NCBI GenBank assembly: GCA_031772625.1
Contig: CM062820.1
Location: 88,892,988 to 88,956,987 of the forward strand
Length of the DNA: 64,000 nucleotides
Direction: 5' to 3'
Source: Pinus tabuliformis
Lineage: Eukaryota > Streptophyta > Pinopsida > Pinales > Pinaceae
The position numbers were made by a program, and so were the translations under genes. How positions within the stretch are numbered: the stretch's first letter is position 1; each line of letters starts with the position of its first letter. This document shows positions 60,660 to 64,000 of this stretch, piece after piece. The notes beneath the pieces are model-generated. The model ran no database searches, was not told the origin of the DNA, and was given only the letters and a program-made list of their open reading frames with translations.

Positions 60660-61680
60660 CAATGCAAAAGATATGATGTGTGTTGGAAAATGGATGCAAA
60701 AGTAAACAAAAAAATGGGGGTAAAAATAGACGTAAATTTGGATGAAGAGTGGACACAACATAAGTAGATGCAGAACAAGACAGAAAAATTGAACAAAAGT
60801 GGATGAAAAAGTAGATGCAATAGTTCATACAAACTTGAACACAAAATAGGACTCAAACATGGATGAAAAAGTGGAAGAAAACATGGGCACAATAGTAGGC
60901 ATAAAACTTACCATGAATTGTGGTGAAACAAATGTGGATACTCCAATGAATGTAAAAAAAAAGGGACACAAACTTGAATGCAAAAAGGAGGAAAACTTGG
61001 ATGAAAAAGGGGATGTAAACATGGGCCAAACATGGGTGCAATAGTGAACATAAAATTAGTTGCAAAACTAGACAAATCAAAAGTGGATGTAAAAGTAAAT
61101 TCGAAATGGGATGCAAAAAACATAAACAATATTTGATGCAAACTTGGACACAAAATAGGATGCAAATATGGATGCAATAGTGGAAGAAAATGTGGGTTGC
61201 AATGATAGGCATAAGATATGGCACAAATAATAGCACAAAAAAGGTGGATGTAATAATAGACACAAAAAAATATGCAAACTTAGATGCAAGACAAGATGCT
61301 ATAAGGGATGTAAAAGTGGATGCAAACACGGGTGCAACATGAGAAACAAAATTGGATGCAAAATATGGATGAAATGGAAGTACATGCAAAAGAAGATACA
61401 AAATGAGATGCAAAACCCAACACAAAAGTGGATGCAAAAATAGATGAAATATTTTATGCAAAAGAGGATGTGAAGATGGATGCAAAATTGGAAGCAAACG
61501 TGGGTACAACAGTATGTGCAAAACATGGAACAAATTTTGTCACAACAAAAGTAGATGTAATGATAGATGCAAAAAAAGAAGCAAATGAAGATGAAAAATA
61601 GGATGCAAAAAGGGATGCAAAAGTGGGTGTAAACATGGGTGCAACAATGGATGTAAAATAGCTTTTGCAACTTATTTGAA
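60660..61680. repeat. 12-bp tandem array B (GATGCAAAANTG), opposite orientation to array A
   Basis: Units such as GATGCAAAAGTG and GATGTAAAAGTG repeat with a 12-base period. This is the complement of the array A unit. A long minus-strand frame (60853-61533) is a by-product of the period. Confidence 0.9.
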
Positions 61681-61689
61681 AGAGCAATT

Positions 61690-62275
61690 TTGTCCCAACA
61701 ATTAGACTTGTAGCATAAAGAACATGGTTAATACATATGATTCGACCAAAAACTAGTTACTACCAAAATTCAACCAAAAAAAATATTACTGCATAAAAAT
61801 AGAATTAAAAACAAAAAAAATAAAAACAAAAATTTCCCAAATTAAAAATAAATAAATGATAAACTTTTTTTTACCAAAATTTAGTGATTTTTTTAGTGCT
61901 AATACTAACATCACCATTACAACAAGATATTTTTTTAGTGCTAATACTACCATTACAACAAGATATAAGAGGGATATAATGCAAAAAGTTTAATAATAAT
62001 ATGTATGTAGAAGATGGTCTTCAGACTGGTGAATTCATGATAATCAATGGGACTATAGTCAAAATAATTGGATGTTATTTACTTTTTTACATAGATTGTC
62101 AAAATAATTGCATAAATCGATTTTTTTTAACCAAAATTTAACAAAAACTTTGCTAGTGCTAACATTAGAACCACCATTACAACAAGATATCTTTCTAGTG
62201 TTGACAACACCATTATAGTAAGATACCTCAAGAGAGACAGAAAATTTAAAAAGTATGATAGTAATATGTATCCAG
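61690..62275. other. AT-rich spacer with short duplications
   Basis: The string TTTTTTAGTGCTAATACTA plus CCATTACAACAAGATAT is duplicated at 61885-61965, with a diverged third copy near 62145-62190. No gene. Confidence 0.7.
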
Positions 62276-62279
62276 AAGA

Positions 62280-62800
62280 TGGTAGTGAAACTAGTAATTG
62301 TTCATTCTCATTATCATAATCATTGTCATCATCATAACCATCATCCTTGTCATCGTTATTGCCATCATTACATTATCATCATAATCACCATTCATGCCAT
62401 CATCATCAGCTCCATCATCATCATCATTATGGACATTGTTTGCAATTGTTTATAATTATAGACGTTGTAAGAAATATCATCAACCCAAAAAATGTGATCA
62501 GTGCTAGAAAAGGGTTGTTTAGGACACATTGATATACGTAAGAGAAATAACAACTCTATTTTTGAGAGATGATCGATGATCATCATCATCACCACCATTA
62601 TCATCGTCATTGTTCGCCAAGGTCATTAGCGTCGTCATCATCATAATCATTGCCATCATCATCATTAATGTCATTGTAACCACTATCGTCTTTATCATCA
62701 TAATCACAATTCATGTCATCGCCATCATCTTCATTTTCATCATTGTCAATATTATTGACATTGTCATCAATTGTTCATAATTGTCAATGCCATAAGGAAT
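62280..62800. repeat. Low-complexity ATC/ATT-rich tract, second copy
   Basis: Same composition and the same TCATAAGAAATAT-type module as 59985-60625; part of a tandem duplication of about 2.2-2.3 kb. Confidence 0.85.
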
Positions 62801-62804
62801 ATCA

Positions 62805-64000
62805 TCAATGCAAAAAATATGATGAGTGTTGGAAAAGGGATGCAAAAGCGAACATAGAAATGGGGGCAACAATAGAAGTAAAATTGGATGAAAAGTGGAT
62901 ACAACATAAGTAGATGCACAACAACATGAAAAACCTAACACAAAAGTGGATGAAAAAGTAGATGCAGTTGTCAATGCAAACTTGGATGCAAACATGAAGG
63001 CAAAAGTGGAAGCAAACATGGGTCCAATGGTAGGTGTAAAACTTGGCACAAACTGTGGTGAAACAAATGTGCATGCAACAACGAACACAAAAGTAGATGC
63101 AAAAATAGATGAAACAAAAGTGGATACAATAGGGGATGCAAAAACATACATAATATCTGATGCAAACTTGAACACAAAAGAGGATGCAAATGTGGATGCA
63201 AACGTGGAAGCAAATGTGGTTGCAATGGTAGGCGCAAGATATGGTGCAACAAAAGTGGATGTAACAATAGACAAAAAATATGCAAAATAAGATGCAAAAA
63301 TGGATGTAAAAGTGGAAGCAAACATTGATGCAACAGGCAAAACAAAATTGGATGAAAAAAATGGATACAATGGAAGTAGATGCAAAAGTAGATACAAAAC
63401 GAGATGCAAAACCCAATGCATAAACCTGACACAAAAGTGGATGCAAAAATAGATGCAATATTTGATGCAAAATAGGATGTGAACATGGATGCAAAATTGG
63501 AAGCAAAAGTGGATACAATAGTGAGTGCAAAACATGGTGCAAATTATGGCATAACAAAAGTGGATGTAATGATAGATGAAAAAAAAAGAATCAAAGTATG
63601 ATGCAAATGAAGATGTAAAAAGGGATGAAAAAAGTGAAATTTAAAATGGGTGTAACAGTGGATGCAAAATTGTATGCAAAAGTGGATGCAATAGAAGTCG
63701 ATGCAAAAGTAGATGCAAAACGAGACACAAAACCCGATGCAAATCCTGGTCCAAAATTGGATACAAAAAGGGATGCAAAAATAGATGTAGTAGTTGATGA
63801 AAACCTAGATGCAAATGAGGATGCAAACGTGGATGCAAAATTATAATCAAAAGTGGGTGCAAAAGGAGGTGCCAAACTAGGCGCCAATTGTGGCACAAAA
63901 ATATTAGATGCAATAGTGGGTACAATAATAGATGCAAAAGAGGATGTAAATATGGATGCCAAACAAGATGGAAAAGTGGATGCAACAAAAGTAGATGCAA
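62805..64000. repeat. 12-bp tandem array C (GATGCAAAANTG), runs off the window
   Basis: Same unit and orientation as array B. The first 150 bases match array B closely (TGTTGGAAAA, ACAACATAAGTAGATGCA). It includes GGCGCC-containing units near 63870-63880, like those at the CACTA terminus. Stop-free frames of 250 and 274 codons on the minus strand are repeat translations with a four-residue period. Confidence 0.92.

Larger units (their letters stand above)
55016..64000. mobile_element. Probable giant CACTA (En/Spm) element, one end only
   Basis: The segment begins CACTACAACAAAACAGGC, the standard terminus of plant CACTA elements, directly inside a Copia protease relic, with CAA before it as the possible 3-bp target duplication. 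Next come 12-base subterminal units GCGCCAGATTTA and GCACCAGATTCT, with an inverted copy (GGCGCTAAATCTGGC, 55092-55110), as subterminal regions of this superfamily have. These grade into the 12-bp array. No TIR complement (TTTTGTTGTAGTG) was found in the window, and no TnpA or TnpD-like protein is visible. The end coordinate is simply the window edge; the element could also end earlier. Confidence 0.55.

Noticed and set aside
60853..61533. 226-codon minus-strand frame
   Set aside because: Also generated by the 12-bp array; the counterpart in array C is not conserved as a protein.
62711..63557. Two overlapping minus-strand frames of 250 and 274 codons
   Set aside because: They are translations of the 12-bp array in two frames, with a four-residue period and no independent coding evidence.

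Overview
The window looks like nuclear DNA of a seed plant, most likely one with a large, repeat-rich genome such as a gymnosperm (inference). It is AT-rich and full of old transposon copies. It holds plant-specific families (class III peroxidase, SABATH methyltransferase, DUF761, F-box), GT-AG introns and Copia elements primed by initiator tRNA-Met. I found no gene that reads as clearly intact; every recognisable coding region carries stops, frameshifts or deletions.

Layout. 1-4580 and about 16655-27296 are the two arms of a large inverted duplication. Each arm carries a broken SABATH methyltransferase and a broken F-box-like gene. The right arm was later hit by a 4.9-kb Copia element lacking integrase (16681-21555) and by a retroelement that left a 1165-bp solo LTR (24836-26000). 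The left arm keeps the empty site for both. The spacer at 4580-16655 is AT-rich, with many head-to-tail duplications, a SINE-like unit and a degenerate minisatellite.

27300-42500 contains TA microsatellites, tRNA-derived relics, a four-exon peroxidase pseudogene (31190-32443), two LINE-like fragments, an 819-bp hAT-type MITE with a perfect 8-bp target duplication (34069-34887) and a TA-linked minisatellite.

42580-49545 is a second inverted duplication: about 3.0-kb arms around a 0.96-kb spacer, each arm carrying a DUF761 gene broken at the same place. 49700-55015 holds two truncated Copia remnants. The second is interrupted at 55016 by a CACTA-type terminus. From there to the window end come long arrays of a 12-bp unit: one near the CACTA end and two in the opposite orientation at 60660-61680 and 62805-64000. 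The last two belong to a tandem duplication of about 2.2-2.3 kb. I read this as the subterminal repeat system of a very large CACTA element whose other end is outside the window.

No functional pathway links the genes. What connects the window is its history: gene fragments duplicated in inverted orientation, then layered with retrotransposons, DNA transposons and tandem duplications. Both inverted duplications could be transcribed into hairpin RNA, which is the most plausible remaining function.
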